From DATFYI01 sp035315125 (GTDB lineage: Bacteria; Chloroflexota; Anaerolineae; Anaerolineales; Anaerolineaceae), in the NCBI GenBank assembly GCA_035315125.1, contig DATFYI010000307.1:1-19703 (forward strand): 19,703 nucleotides of DNA, given 5' to 3'. The notes beneath the pieces were generated by a model, which worked only from the letters and a program-made list of their open reading frames with translations, was not told where the DNA came from and made no database searches. Positions 1-8,272 of this stretch are shown piece by piece. Position 1 is the stretch's first letter. Each line of letters opens with the position of its first letter. The translations under genes were made by a program, and so were the position numbers.

Positions 1-3000
1 TGCAGCGAGGCTTGTACGCTCAGGCTTTGATTGGTATTGTTGGTCAGCAGCGCGGCCAGCTCTAAATGATCGCCCGCTACCAGAAAAGCGGGCGTCTCGG
101 GCCGGATGAGCAGAGCCTTGCTGACCACAATTTCCTGTGTGGCTTCACCAACCCGCGTGTCGCTGGTCAGGCCGCGCACATTCGATACCCAGGTGGTGAC
201 ATTATCCGGCAGTTTAACTGAAACCCTGGCCTGACCGTTTGCGTCGGTGGTTACCATAGCATTCCAATAGGCCGTATCCGGCAGGTTTTCACGCACACTG
301 GGGGTTTGAACAGCCGGACCACCGCCGCCTCCTTTACCGCCCGGCATAGGAGTAATCCGGTTGGAAGAAATAGCCAGATCCAGGCTATTGATGACTCCCA
401 AAGGTTGTGAGCCGTAAAATGCATCCACAATGCCAGGTGAATTTGGATCGGTTAGCGCCAATGTGGCTTTGTCGACCACCGCCAATGAGAATTCACCCTG
501 CACCGGCTTATTATTTGAATCTTGAACCTGCAGGTTGAAAGTAACCTGCTGGCCCGGTTGAGCGCTAGCCGGTGCATCCAGCTTAACTTTAAGCGTCTCA
601 GCAGCCGGCTGAACCTGAAACTGCAAATAGCCCTGCCGGAAATCCGGGCTTCCGTCGGATCGGCGTCCCAACAGGGTTACGGATAGATATATATTTGGCG
701 CATCCTCATCACTGAGAGGAAGTGTGTATTCATAACTCGCATCTGAAATTGTCAAGACCTGCGAGCGCATTACCCGGCTGCGTTCTACTGTAATCAGTGC
801 CAGCGTGTTCTGTCCAAATGGGTTGGGTATGAACACATGAGCCGAGTTTCCGACCTGCAAGCTGGTCGCATCGGCAGTTAGCTGGATATGCTGATCGGGG
901 AGTACCGGCCAGGAGGCCGTCCCCTGCCCGCCTACCCAGACATAGATCTGTGTCAGTGCTCCCTCTCCGCTGACGTCCAACTGGTAGGTGCCCGGATCGG
1001 GAGGTGTAAATGCCAGGCGTGCCCGACCGGAGCCATCCGTTTGGAAGTTGGTACTGGCGATGGAGGTATATTTTGGGGTGACCAGCGCTCCTCCTGTGGC
1101 AGGATCATAACCGGATTGTTCAACCCATTCAACCTTCTGGAAATTAGCGCTTAATGGATGATTTCCCGATGGGGATTGTTGGTGATCGACGGTCAGAATT
1201 GTAAAATTGAGCTGGCTGCCAGCCTGCACCGTCCAGGCTTCCGGACGAACACCGGCATAAAAAGCAGCCGGATGGAATTGTGCACTATCCCGGGCGCTAA
1301 CTGGCGCAGTGTTTGGATCTAGAGTTGTCACTTCAAGCGTCAATTTTTGATAGGCCTGATTGTCCATCAATTTCTTCAAATCAGCCGCTTTAAAGGTGAG
1401 ATTCAATACGCCGCCTGGTGAGGTCTTGTCGTCCTGTTCGACGATGACTTTGCCTGATGCACCGAAGAATTCTTCGGATGGTCCAAAGGAGCTGATTTCA
1501 CCGGTTTGGTAGCCGCCCGGGATATCAAAGTATTGGGGCAAGGCATACAATGCCCAATGGACAGCCAGGTTGCTGGCCGGAGCCCCGAAGAAGTAGTTGC
1601 TATTAACCGTAGCCTGCATGTCCTGGCCGCTCTGGTACTCGGGATTGGCGAACTTAACCGCCAGGTCGACCTCCGGTTTGACATATTCGGCCACCTGGAA
1701 GCCCAGGTTGGCCGATTGGATTTCGGCAATTTGCAGGGTGTAATAGCCGGGTTGTGCATCTTTTGGCAGGCTGTAAGATCCGGCGGCCGTGCCATAAGCG
1801 TCCACCGGTAGGGTCAGGCTGGATAATATGGGGTTTGTGTCCAGTTGAACAGAGTACCCCCCAACGACTTTAACCGTGATCTGTTTCAATCCAATCGGGT
1901 CGTAGCGCCCATTGTTTGCCCGGCGTAAAACGGCCCGGTAGTTGATCGTATCACCGGGTTTATAGATTGGACGGTCCGAGTAAAGATATGCCATGGGCTG
2001 GTCGGGGTTTGTATCGAGCGGCAGTCCATAATCCCAACCTTCAACGCCGTTCGACCAGTTATCGGTTGCCAATGCAAAATCGGTATCGCCCGGTTTTCCA
2101 ACCGTGATGTAATAAGTAGGATAGAAATCTTTGGGAGGGGGAATAGTGAAAGTAACCAGGCCCTGGTTATCCGTCACAGCTGTGGCTAAAGCGTTATCTT
2201 TGCTAGCCAGGGTGACCCCGGCGCCTGTCAGCGGGGCGTTGCTGCCCAGATCAACTGCCCAGACCAGCATCTGGTTGTCTGAGCGCTTGACCAGCAGGTG
2301 AATATTGCTGACGATTGCTACAAACGGATTCAAAGGCTGGCTGTTTTTGGTGTGAAGCTCAGGCGCATCCATTTTGTAATAATACAGGCCGGGAGCCAGA
2401 CTGCCGCCGTTAGCCGTCAGAGCAAACCCGACCGGCTGGTTGATGTTCGCAGAGACCTTGGTAGCTTGATGCCAGGTAGTCAGATGCACATCGGCAGGTT
2501 GGGTAGGCGTACCGGAAAGCGACTCGATATATTGGATATAGTCATTTATCGAGATTGCACCTGAAGAGATTGAGACCGTATTGACGTTGGTCACCTGGCC
2601 AGTCAGTTGCGTATCTTTGGGGGTCAAGAACAGGCTGGAAGAACCGCTTAAGAGGATGGGGATGGAAAGGGAAGGGGTTGAGCTGCCAGCCCGGAATGTT
2701 AAAGTTGGGTTGCCGCTATAGGCCCCATTGAAACGATCCAGCAGGTCCGGTGAAATACTTAGAGTATAGCTGGCGCCTGCTGTAAAGAACCCGGATATAT
2801 AGATCGAATTGCTATCTGGCGGGGCAGAATAATTTGCTGAACTGACCGGCGGGTCCAGTGTGATCAGCTTCGATAAATCTTGATTGGCGAGCAGCGGAGC
2901 ATTAAAGTTCAGCACCAGATTGCCAAAGCCCTGATAGGTATCCAGGGTTTTTCCTGAAGCTGGAGTCGAGCTGAGCAAGGTTAGTGCAGAAATCGTGTGG

Positions 3001-4094
3001 TAGTTGAGAATGGTATCATTCCCCAGGGGCGTGCCGCCGCTGGCCTGGACCTTGCCGGGAAGGTTGAGCGTATAGCCGGTATCCCGGCTGAGCAGTTGGT
3101 CGGGTTTGAAAGTAACCACCGTTGAGTTTTTGTCCCAGCTAAATTTGCCTGAGACCGGATTGCCGCTCGCATCCTGCAGGTTGAAGTTCTGTTGCAGGCT
3201 GCCTGAATTCATCGGCTGGTTGAAGGAAAGTATGAAACTATTGTCCAGCAGAATGGGGGTTTGGTTGGTAGGAGCGATGTTCGTTAAGTTGGGTAAAGAG
3301 GTACTAAAACTCCAGGAGGCCGGCTGGTCTGGCTTATTGGAAAGCGCGGTACCGGCTGTACTCACTAAATTTGGATCGAGCTGAACGGTATAATTGGCTC
3401 CGCCTGAAAGAGCTGGATCGGGATAGAAAATGTAAGTGCTTGTGTTAAGCCATTCTCCGCGCCCGGTAGCGGCCGGGTTGAGCGTAAAGGCCGGTTTGCC
3501 CTGGTAACTATCACCGGAAAGCGGCACGACCGGCATGTTGAATGTGACGACCACTGCCGAGGAAGGATCGATAGCTTTGCTGTTTGGATCAGGCAGGCGT
3601 TGCGCAACACGCAAAGCACCGGCAGTGTGGTAGGTTAATGCGACCGGGGCGTTGAGGTTGAGACCGCCGGCGGCCTGCGCGGCAGTCGATAGGCTGACGT
3701 CTAAGTCGGTTGCTGGCGAAAGAGGCTTATCCGGGGTGAATTTGACTGTCTGGTCGTCCAGCCATTTAAAGCTTCCTCCGACTGAAGGCTGTACTTGCAG
3801 GGCGGCTTCCACGGATGAATGTTTCATTGGCTGGTTAAAATAAAAAGTGAGGCCTTCTTGCAGCGAGACCGTACTACCAGCTTGCGGTTCAGTTTCAACC
3901 AGTACCGGCGGCAGCGGTGTATTGGGCGTGGCGGAGGCCGCTGGTTGGCTGGCAGCCATTTGAATAGCTGGGGTAGAAGTGGAGGTTCCTGCCAGGCTTG
4001 GCAACGCACAGGCCATGCTGATGATCACCCAGGCCGATAAAATCGCGAAAAGACGTCTTTTCAACCGGATGGGATTCTGGTTGTTCTCCTTCAT
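1..4094 (-). CDS. Bacterial alpha-2-macroglobulin-like protein, N-terminal part (open at left edge)
   Basis: A single minus-strand frame stays open from an ATG at 4094 to the window edge (1364 codons). AAGGAG lies 9 nt upstream of the start. The N-terminus has basic residues, a hydrophobic stretch and a possible lipobox ending at Cys29 (Ser at -3 is atypical). A Ser/Thr/Pro-rich linker follows, then about four Ig-like (SbsA/Big_5-type) repeats starting near residues 64, 158, 266 and 369. The alpha-2-macroglobulin signature follows: DRPIYKPGD at 707-715 (MG2), YFFGAP near 834-839, a VVDKA segment around D1208, a Gly-rich possible bait stretch near 1248-1260, and NLPDTAYW at 1270-1277 opening the A2M domain. 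Family members act as envelope protease traps. The thioester region would lie beyond the edge, so trapping competence cannot be judged. The size is typical for bacterial A2M. The partner gene pbpC, common elsewhere, is not visible here. Confidence 0.93.
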   Translation of the reverse strand, partial: MKENNQNPIRLKRRLFAILSAWVIISMACALPSLAGTSTSTPAIQMAASQPAASATPNTPLPPVLVETEPQAGSTVSLQEGLTFYFNQPMKHSSVEAALQVQPSVGGSFKWLDDQTVKFTPDKPLSPATDLDVSLSTAAQAAGGLNLNAPVALTYHTAGALRVAQRLPDPNSKAIDPSSAVVVTFNMPVVPLSGDSYQGKPAFTLNPAATGRGEWLNTSTYIFYPDPALSGGANYTVQLDPNLVSTAGTALSNKPDQPASWSFSTSLPNLTNIAPTNQTPILLDNSFILSFNQPMNSGSLQQNFNLQDASGNPVSGKFSWDKNSTVVTFKPDQLLSRDTGYTLNLPGKVQASGGTPLGNDTILNYHTISALTLLSSTPASGKTLDTYQGFGNLVLNFNAPLLANQDLSKLITLDPPVSSANYSAPPDSNSIYISGFFTAGASYTLSISPDLLDRFNGAYSGNPTLTFRAGSSTPSLSIPILLSGSSSLFLTPKDTQLTGQVTNVNTVSISSGAISINDYIQYIESLSGTPTQPADVHLTTWHQATKVSANINQPVGFALTANGGSLAPGLYYYKMDAPELHTKNSQPLNPFVAIVSNIHLLVKRSDNQMLVWAVDLGSNAPLTGAGVTLASKDNALATAVTDNQGLVTFTIPPPKDFYPTYYITVGKPGDTDFALATDNWSNGVEGWDYGLPLDTNPDQPMAYLYSDRPIYKPGDTINYRAVLRRANNGRYDPIGLKQITVKVVGGYSVQLDTNPILSSLTLPVDAYGTAAGSYSLPKDAQPGYYTLQIAEIQSANLGFQVAEYVKPEVDLAVKFANPEYQSGQDMQATVNSNYFFGAPASNLAVHWALYALPQYFDIPGGYQTGEISSFGPSEEFFGASGKVIVEQDDKTSPGGVLNLTFKAADLKKLMDNQAYQKLTLEVTTLDPNTAPVSARDSAQFHPAAFYAGVRPEAWTVQAGSQLNFTILTVDHQQSPSGNHPLSANFQKVEWVEQSGYDPATGGALVTPKYTSIASTNFQTDGSGRARLAFTPPDPGTYQLDVSGEGALTQIYVWVGGQGTASWPVLPDQHIQLTADATSLQVGNSAHVFIPNPFGQNTLALITVERSRVMRSQVLTISDASYEYTLPLSDEDAPNIYLSVTLLGRRSDGSPDFRQGYLQFQVQPAAETLKVKLDAPASAQPGQQVTFNLQVQDSNNKPVQGEFSLAVVDKATLALTDPNSPGIVDAFYGSQPLGVINSLDLAISSNRITPMPGGKGGGGGPAVQTPSVRENLPDTAYWNAMVTTDANGQARVSVKLPDNVTTWVSNVRGLTSDTRVGEATQEIVVSKALLIRPETPAFLVAGDHLELAALLTNNTNQSLSVQASL

Positions 4095-4209
4095 AATTCA
4101 AGGCTCCTTATTGGTTTTCCAGCCATTTAGTCGGTTGGGTTGAGCGGATGACAGGCAGTTTTCGCAACCCAAAAGAGGGCGCCTTTATCAGTTGGCCAAT
4201 CCTGTATAT

Positions 4210-4230
4210 CCAGATTGATTATACATCTGG
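4210..4230. promoter_or_regulatory. Inverted repeat between divergent promoters (possible operator)
   Basis: CCAGAT at 4210-4215 and ATCTGG at 4225-4230 form a perfect 6-bp inverted repeat with a 9-bp spacer. The spacer contains ATTATA (4218-4223), which is a TATAAT -10 box read on the minus strand toward the macroglobulin gene. No good -35 accompanies it. The right arm overlaps the putative -35 of deaD. A dimeric regulator bound here could affect both genes. This rests on pattern only. Confidence 0.3.
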
Positions 4231-4256
4231 CAGTTTGTGGATTTTCGGATTATAAT
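4227..4256 (+). promoter_or_regulatory. Putative sigma70 promoter of deaD
   Basis: CTGGCA (4227-4232, 4 of 6 matches to TTGACA) lies 18 bp before a perfect TATAAT (4251-4256). Transcription would start near 4262-4264, giving a leader of about 95 nt that begins with a 7-bp stem-loop (CTCTGGC 4262-4268 with GCCAGAG 4278-4284). Confidence 0.5.
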
Positions 4257-4304
4257 TCAACCTCTGGCAAAATGGACGCCAGAGTAGTGATCGTGCTTGG
4301 TTGA

Positions 4305-4338
4305 AAGCGCCTTGCCGGTTTCGGTAAGGCGCTTTTTT
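4305..4338 (+). terminator. Terminator-like hairpin in the deaD leader (attenuator candidate)
   Basis: The arm at 4305-4316 (AAGCGCCTTGCC) pairs over 12 bp, with one G-U, with 4323-4334. The loop is 6 nt and a T6 run covers 4333-4338. By form this is a canonical intrinsic terminator, but it lies downstream of the probable promoter and only 19 nt before the helicase start codon. No gene on this strand ends upstream within the window. It may attenuate deaD or end a short ~75-nt transcript. Confidence 0.7.
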
Positions 4339-4357
4339 ATGAACAGGAGATACTTGA

Positions 4358-6085
4358 ATGGTTTCGGATTTTGAAGATTTAGGCCTGTCCCCGCAATATA
4401 TACAGGCCATTGAGCAATTAGGCTTTGAGCAGCCTACCCCAATCCAACAGGCCGCCATCCCGGCGCTGTTGGGTGGGCATGATGTAGTTGGACAGGCCCA
4501 AACGGGCACCGGTAAAACGGCTGCTTTTGGATTACCCATGCTGCAGAAAATTCAACCTGGCAAAGGAAAAGTACAGGCGGTTGTATTAGCGCCGACCCGT
4601 GAGCTGGCAATTCAAGTTGCGGAAGCGATCGGCAAATTGGGCCAGCATACCCAGGTGCGCATCTTGCCCGTATACGGAGGTCAATCTTATCAAGTACAAA
4701 TTCAACAGCTCAAGCGCGGCGTGGATGTGGTGGTTGGAACCCCGGGTCGCATGCTGGATTTGATTGAAAAGAAATTGCTGGATCTCAGCCAGGTAAGCTA
4801 TCTGGTATTGGATGAGGCCGACGAAATGCTGGCGATGGGTTTTATCGAAGACGTGGAAACCATCCTGGCGCAAATGCAGGGCGAGCGTCAAACCTCACTA
4901 TTCTCAGCCACTTTACCCGACGCCATCCGTAAATTGGCCGCCAAATACATGAAGGACTCTCAAGAAATTCGCACCAGTCCCAAACAAATTACTGTGGCTG
5001 AAACGGAACAACGTTTTTGTCAGGTGCGACAGGATAAGAAAATATCGGCCCTGGGTCGCTTCCTTGAAGTGGAAGAAGTCACCAGCGCCCTGATTTTTGC
5101 ACGTACCAAGCTGCGGGCTCAGGAGCTGGCGGATGAACTGAACCGGCGCGGTTATCCGGCCGAAAGCCTGCATGGTGATTTGAACCAGGCCAGGCGCGAG
5201 TTTGTTCTGGATCGCTTTCGCAATCACACTATCAAACTTTTAGTAGCAACCGATGTGGCAGCGCGTGGCCTGGATATTGAAAATGTTTCGCATGTTTTTA
5301 ATTATGATGTGCCGGCCGACGCAGAAGATTATGTCCATCGCATCGGTCGAACCGGCCGGGCGGGTCGAAAAGGAATTGCAGTTACTTTTTTGACTGCCCG
5401 TGAGCGCTATCTGGTTAATCAATTCGAAGCCTTCACACGCCAAAAAATGACCGAAATACAAATCCCGACCAGGGAAGAAGTACTGTCCCGGCGTGATGAC
5501 CGGTTTATCAAGCGTTTGACAGGTAGGCTCGCCAGCGGGAAAATCTCTCGCGAACGTGGTTTGATTGCCAAATTAACTGAGGCCAACATTGATCTGGTCG
5601 AGATTGCGGCGGCAGCGATCCAATTGGCGCGCGCCGGGGAAATTGAACTGCCCAAAGAAGAAATCCTCGCAGCAGCAGTTGAACAAAAATCTGCTCGTAT
5701 TTCAAAACGAAAATTTGTGGAAGAGGCCATCGAAGAGCCTTTCCGCGCTGGAAGAAAATCAAAAAAAGCGCCAGCAGGTGTTGGACAGCTCGCTCAGGCA
5801 GACGCCTTATCGAAAGCCGGCCGTTACAACAAACGCAACGGTGAAGCTGGTATGGTTCGGCTAAAAATGAACCTGGGCGGCGATAATGGCCTGCGCCCAA
5901 GTGATGTGGTTGGCGCCATCGCCAGTGAAGTGGGTATTCCCGGTCGCGCCATCGGTGTCATTGATATCCGCAAGGACTATACCTTTGTGGATGTTTCCGA
6001 GAAACATGTCCATCAGGTTTTGCAGGAAAGCACCGGCCAATACTTTCTACATGGGAAACCAGTGCTGCTCAAGTTGGCCAATTAA
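4358..6085 (+). CDS. deaD: DEAD-box ATP-dependent RNA helicase, DeaD/CsdA type
   Basis: This 575-residue protein carries the full DEAD-box motif series: Q motif around 23-30, AQTGTGKT 47-54 (Walker A), PTREL 79-83, TPGR 128-131, DEAD 152-155, SAT 183-185, ALIFARTK 244-251, ATDVAARGLDI 297-307 and HRIGRTGR 327-334. A basic linker leads to a C-terminal DbpA-type RNA-binding fold at about 499-575, as in DeaD/CsdA helicases that unwind structured RNA during ribosome assembly and cold adaptation. All catalytic residues are present. The start is an ATG with AGGAG 8 nt upstream. The gene stands alone between its hairpin-rich leader and a bidirectional terminator, so it is probably monocistronic. Length fits the family (about 530-630). 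The exact paralogue (DeaD, CshA or DbpA) is less certain than the family. Confidence 0.96.
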   Translation: MVSDFEDLGLSPQYIQAIEQLGFEQPTPIQQAAIPALLGGHDVVGQAQTGTGKTAAFGLPMLQKIQPGKGKVQAVVLAPTRELAIQVAEAIGKLGQHTQVRILPVYGGQSYQVQIQQLKRGVDVVVGTPGRMLDLIEKKLLDLSQVSYLVLDEADEMLAMGFIEDVETILAQMQGERQTSLFSATLPDAIRKLAAKYMKDSQEIRTSPKQITVAETEQRFCQVRQDKKISALGRFLEVEEVTSALIFARTKLRAQELADELNRRGYPAESLHGDLNQARREFVLDRFRNHTIKLLVATDVAARGLDIENVSHVFNYDVPADAEDYVHRIGRTGRAGRKGIAVTFLTARERYLVNQFEAFTRQKMTEIQIPTREEVLSRRDDRFIKRLTGRLASGKISRERGLIAKLTEANIDLVEIAAAAIQLARAGEIELPKEEILAAAVEQKSARISKRKFVEEAIEEPFRAGRKSKKAPAGVGQLAQADALSKAGRYNKRNGEAGMVRLKMNLGGDNGLRPSDVVGAIASEVGIPGRAIGVIDIRKDYTFVDVSEKHVHQVLQESTGQYFLHGKPVLLKLAN

Positions 6086-6096
6086 TTGATAAAATT

Positions 6097-6140
6097 ATAA
6101 GCCCCTGGCTCATTTCTTACAGCAAGGGGCTTATTTTATT
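6097..6140. terminator. Bidirectional terminator between deaD and the peptide-transport operon
   Basis: ATAAGCCCCT at 6097-6106 pairs with AGGGGCTTAT at 6125-6134, extended inward by GC/GC past a mismatch. The loop is about 12 nt. T-rich sequence follows on the plus strand (TTATTTTATTT), and the flanking AAAATT gives a shorter T-run on the minus strand. It lies 11 nt after the deaD stop and about 20 nt beyond the end of the minus-strand permease gene. Confidence 0.8.
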
Positions 6141-6160
6141 TAATAGCCAGCTTGTTTTTC

Positions 6161-7096
6161 TCAGGCGGTTTGCTTACCGCTCAAGCGTGGATCCAGAGCA
6201 TCGCGCAGCCCGTCGCCCACCAGGTTGAAGGACAGGACTGTGATCATGATGGCAATGCCAGGAAAGATTACCAGGTGCGGGGCGTTAAACACGCTGTTAC
6301 GCTCCTCGCCTAACATCAGGCCCCATTCTGGTGTAGGCGGTTGGGCGCCCAAACCCAGGAAGCTCAGTGCGGCTGCATTTAAAATAGCAGAGGCGATCCC
6401 CAGTGTACCCTGGACAATCAACGGGGTCATGGCGTTGGGCAATACGCGGGTGAACAATAAGCGCAAATTTGAGGCGCCCAGGGCTCGCGAAGCGGAGACG
6501 TAGTCCAATTCTTTGACCGAAAGCACACCGGCGCGCACCACGCGGGCATAGATTGGGATCGATACGATCGCGATGGCCAGTAACGCATTGATTAAACCCG
6601 ATCCAAGCACGCTAACGATGGCGATTGCCAGCAAGAGACTGGGAAAAGCCATCAGTATATCCATGCAGCGCATAATTAAAGTGTCCGTCCAGCCACCTAA
6701 GAACCCGGATATGGCGCCTAGCAAGCCTCCCACAAGAATGGCGAAACCAATGGTAATGATACCAATCTGCAGCGATAGTTGGGATCCAAAAATGACTCGC
6801 GAAAAGAGATCGCGGTTGTTGCTGTCGATGCCCATGATATGTTCGGGTTGAGAAGCCGGGCAGCCCAGGATGTGAATGCAGGGTCCTGATCGTCTGTCAA
6901 CATTTTCCAGTGGAACGATCGGGTCGTAAGGGGCAATTTGAGCTGCAAAAATTGCAATCAGAATCAGGCTACCTAATAAGAAAAGGCCAAGCTGACCTGA
7001 ACGGTGGTGGAGCAGGCGGCGTAGCGCTTCGCGTGTCGGGCTTTTACGGGTACTGCTGGATCTCAAGGATGATATTTTTACAACGTCAGTCGTCAT
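6161..7096 (-). CDS. ABC transporter permease, DppC/OppC family
   Basis: This 311-residue membrane protein is the second permease of a peptide/nickel-class (family-5) importer. A cytoplasmic N-terminal region leads into a first helix at about 36-56 (OppC_N type). A periplasmic segment with GIDSNNRDLFSRVIFG near 89-104 is the expected (L)GTDxxGRDxxSRxIYG signature. Five further hydrophobic segments follow. The EAA loop that docks onto the ATPase is at about 202-221, ending RVLPN, and the C-terminal block NLVGDGLRDALDPR (291-304) is typical. Length fits the family. The start is only 5 nt after the dppB-type stop and has a weak Shine-Dalgarno sequence, suggesting translational coupling. It is the last gene of the operon; no DppD/DppF ATPases follow. 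Substrate class is assigned by family only. Confidence 0.94.
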   Translation of the reverse strand: MTTDVVKISSLRSSSTRKSPTREALRRLLHHRSGQLGLFLLGSLILIAIFAAQIAPYDPIVPLENVDRRSGPCIHILGCPASQPEHIMGIDSNNRDLFSRVIFGSQLSLQIGIITIGFAILVGGLLGAISGFLGGWTDTLIMRCMDILMAFPSLLLAIAIVSVLGSGLINALLAIAIVSIPIYARVVRAGVLSVKELDYVSASRALGASNLRLLFTRVLPNAMTPLIVQGTLGIASAILNAAALSFLGLGAQPPTPEWGLMLGEERNSVFNAPHLVIFPGIAIMITVLSFNLVGDGLRDALDPRLSGKQTA

Positions 7097-7101
7097 AATA
7101 T

Positions 7102-8178
7102 TTATTCCAACCGGATGCGAGGATCAAGAAAAGCATAAGACACATCGACAATCAGGTTTGCAAGAACGAAGATGAGGGCAACCACAACGGTAAAACCCTG
7201 GATAACCGGATAATCGCGGGCAAGAATGCCATTTAGCATGGCCGTGCCAACACCCGGCAGTGCAAAGATCGTTTCGGTTAATACCGCACCGGAAAGCAAG
7301 GCGCCCGTCTCTATTCCGATCACTGTAACAATAGGGATCAAGGCATTTCGCAAAGCGTGTTTTGTAATGACCTTACGGTTATACAATCCTTTGGCACGCG
7401 CCGTGCGGATATAATCCTGGCCCAAAACATCCAGCAGGCTGGAGCGGGTCATGCGTGCTATCGTCGCCATGGGGATCGTTCCAACCGCGATGCAGGGTAA
7501 GATCAGGTGCCAGATAGCATTTTTGAACAAAGCGAAATTCCCGGTCAGTATTGAATTAAGGATGGCAGAGTTTGACATGAAGGATATCAGGAATTTCGGT
7601 ATACCGGTCAGGTTTGTAAGATGCCAGTTAGTTGCCAGCGGCACCAGTGAAACAAATGGAGACAGCCTGCCTGAGGGTGGAATATAGAAGGGTGTATTTT
7701 TTAGAACCAGGGCAAACAGATAGGCCAGCAGCAACCCCAGCCAGAAAACTGGCATGGAGACGCCGATATTTGCCCCGAGCATTGTTAGCGTGTCGATTAT
7801 GGTATTTCGTTTCAATGCGGATATGATTCCAAACAGGATACCGAACGTAGTCGAAAAAAGCATGGCTCCAATGGTCAATTCGATGGTCATTGGCAGTCTT
7901 TCAGCAATTAAGTCTGTGACCGGGCGTTCAAATTGGATTGAATCACCCAGATCACCATGAGCGACGTTTTCAATGTAACGCAGAAACTGCACCGGGATGC
8001 TTTGGTTAAGCCCAAAGCGCTCCCGAAAGGCGGCGCAGGCCTGCGGCGTAGCTTTTTCCCCCAGGGCCACAATGCATGGATCTCCTTGCACCAGATGGCT
8101 GATGGCAAAAGTAATCATTAAGATTCCGATAAGCACCGGGAAAAGCAACAAAAGTCTGCGGGTGATAAATTGGAGCAT
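7102..8178 (-). CDS. ABC transporter permease, DppB/OppB family
   Basis: This 358-residue permease is the DppB-type partner of the downstream DppC-type gene. The N-terminus (MLQFITRRLLLLFPVLIG) is classic for the family. Transmembrane segments lie near 10-30, 100-122, 135-160, 225-245, 280-300 and 328-350. The EAA cytoplasmic loop at about 255-282 contains DYIRTARAKGL and HALRNALIP. Conserved TETIFALPGVG (301-311), DYPVIQG (322-328) and DPRIR near the C-terminus confirm the family. The extracytoplasmic insert around 160-220 is longer than in the E. coli proteins, which is common among relatives outside Proteobacteria. It is separated from the binding-protein gene by 94 nt containing a strong stem-loop, so it is probably expressed below it. 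The start has only a short AAGGGA a few nt upstream. Confidence 0.95.
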   Translation of the reverse strand: MLQFITRRLLLLFPVLIGILMITFAISHLVQGDPCIVALGEKATPQACAAFRERFGLNQSIPVQFLRYIENVAHGDLGDSIQFERPVTDLIAERLPMTIELTIGAMLFSTTFGILFGIISALKRNTIIDTLTMLGANIGVSMPVFWLGLLLAYLFALVLKNTPFYIPPSGRLSPFVSLVPLATNWHLTNLTGIPKFLISFMSNSAILNSILTGNFALFKNAIWHLILPCIAVGTIPMATIARMTRSSLLDVLGQDYIRTARAKGLYNRKVITKHALRNALIPIVTVIGIETGALLSGAVLTETIFALPGVGTAMLNGILARDYPVIQGFTVVVALIFVLANLIVDVSYAFLDPRIRLE

Positions 8179-8216
8179 GATTCCCTTATATCATTGATAG
8201 ATGATTAAATGAAATT

Positions 8217-8247
8217 GGATGGGGCAAAACTTGCATTTGCCCCATCC
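8217..8247 (-). terminator. Intercistronic stem-loop between binding protein and permease genes
   Basis: GGATGGGGCAAA (8217-8228) and TTTGCCCCATCC (8236-8247) form a perfect 12-bp stem with a 7-nt loop. On the transcribed (minus) strand the tail is only weakly T-rich, so this looks more like a partial terminator or 3'-end-protecting hairpin than a full stop. It would let the binding protein be made in excess over the permeases, a common design in ABC importers. Confidence 0.7.
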
Positions 8248-8272
8248 GTTTCGTTTTTAGTGACAGTCTAGT

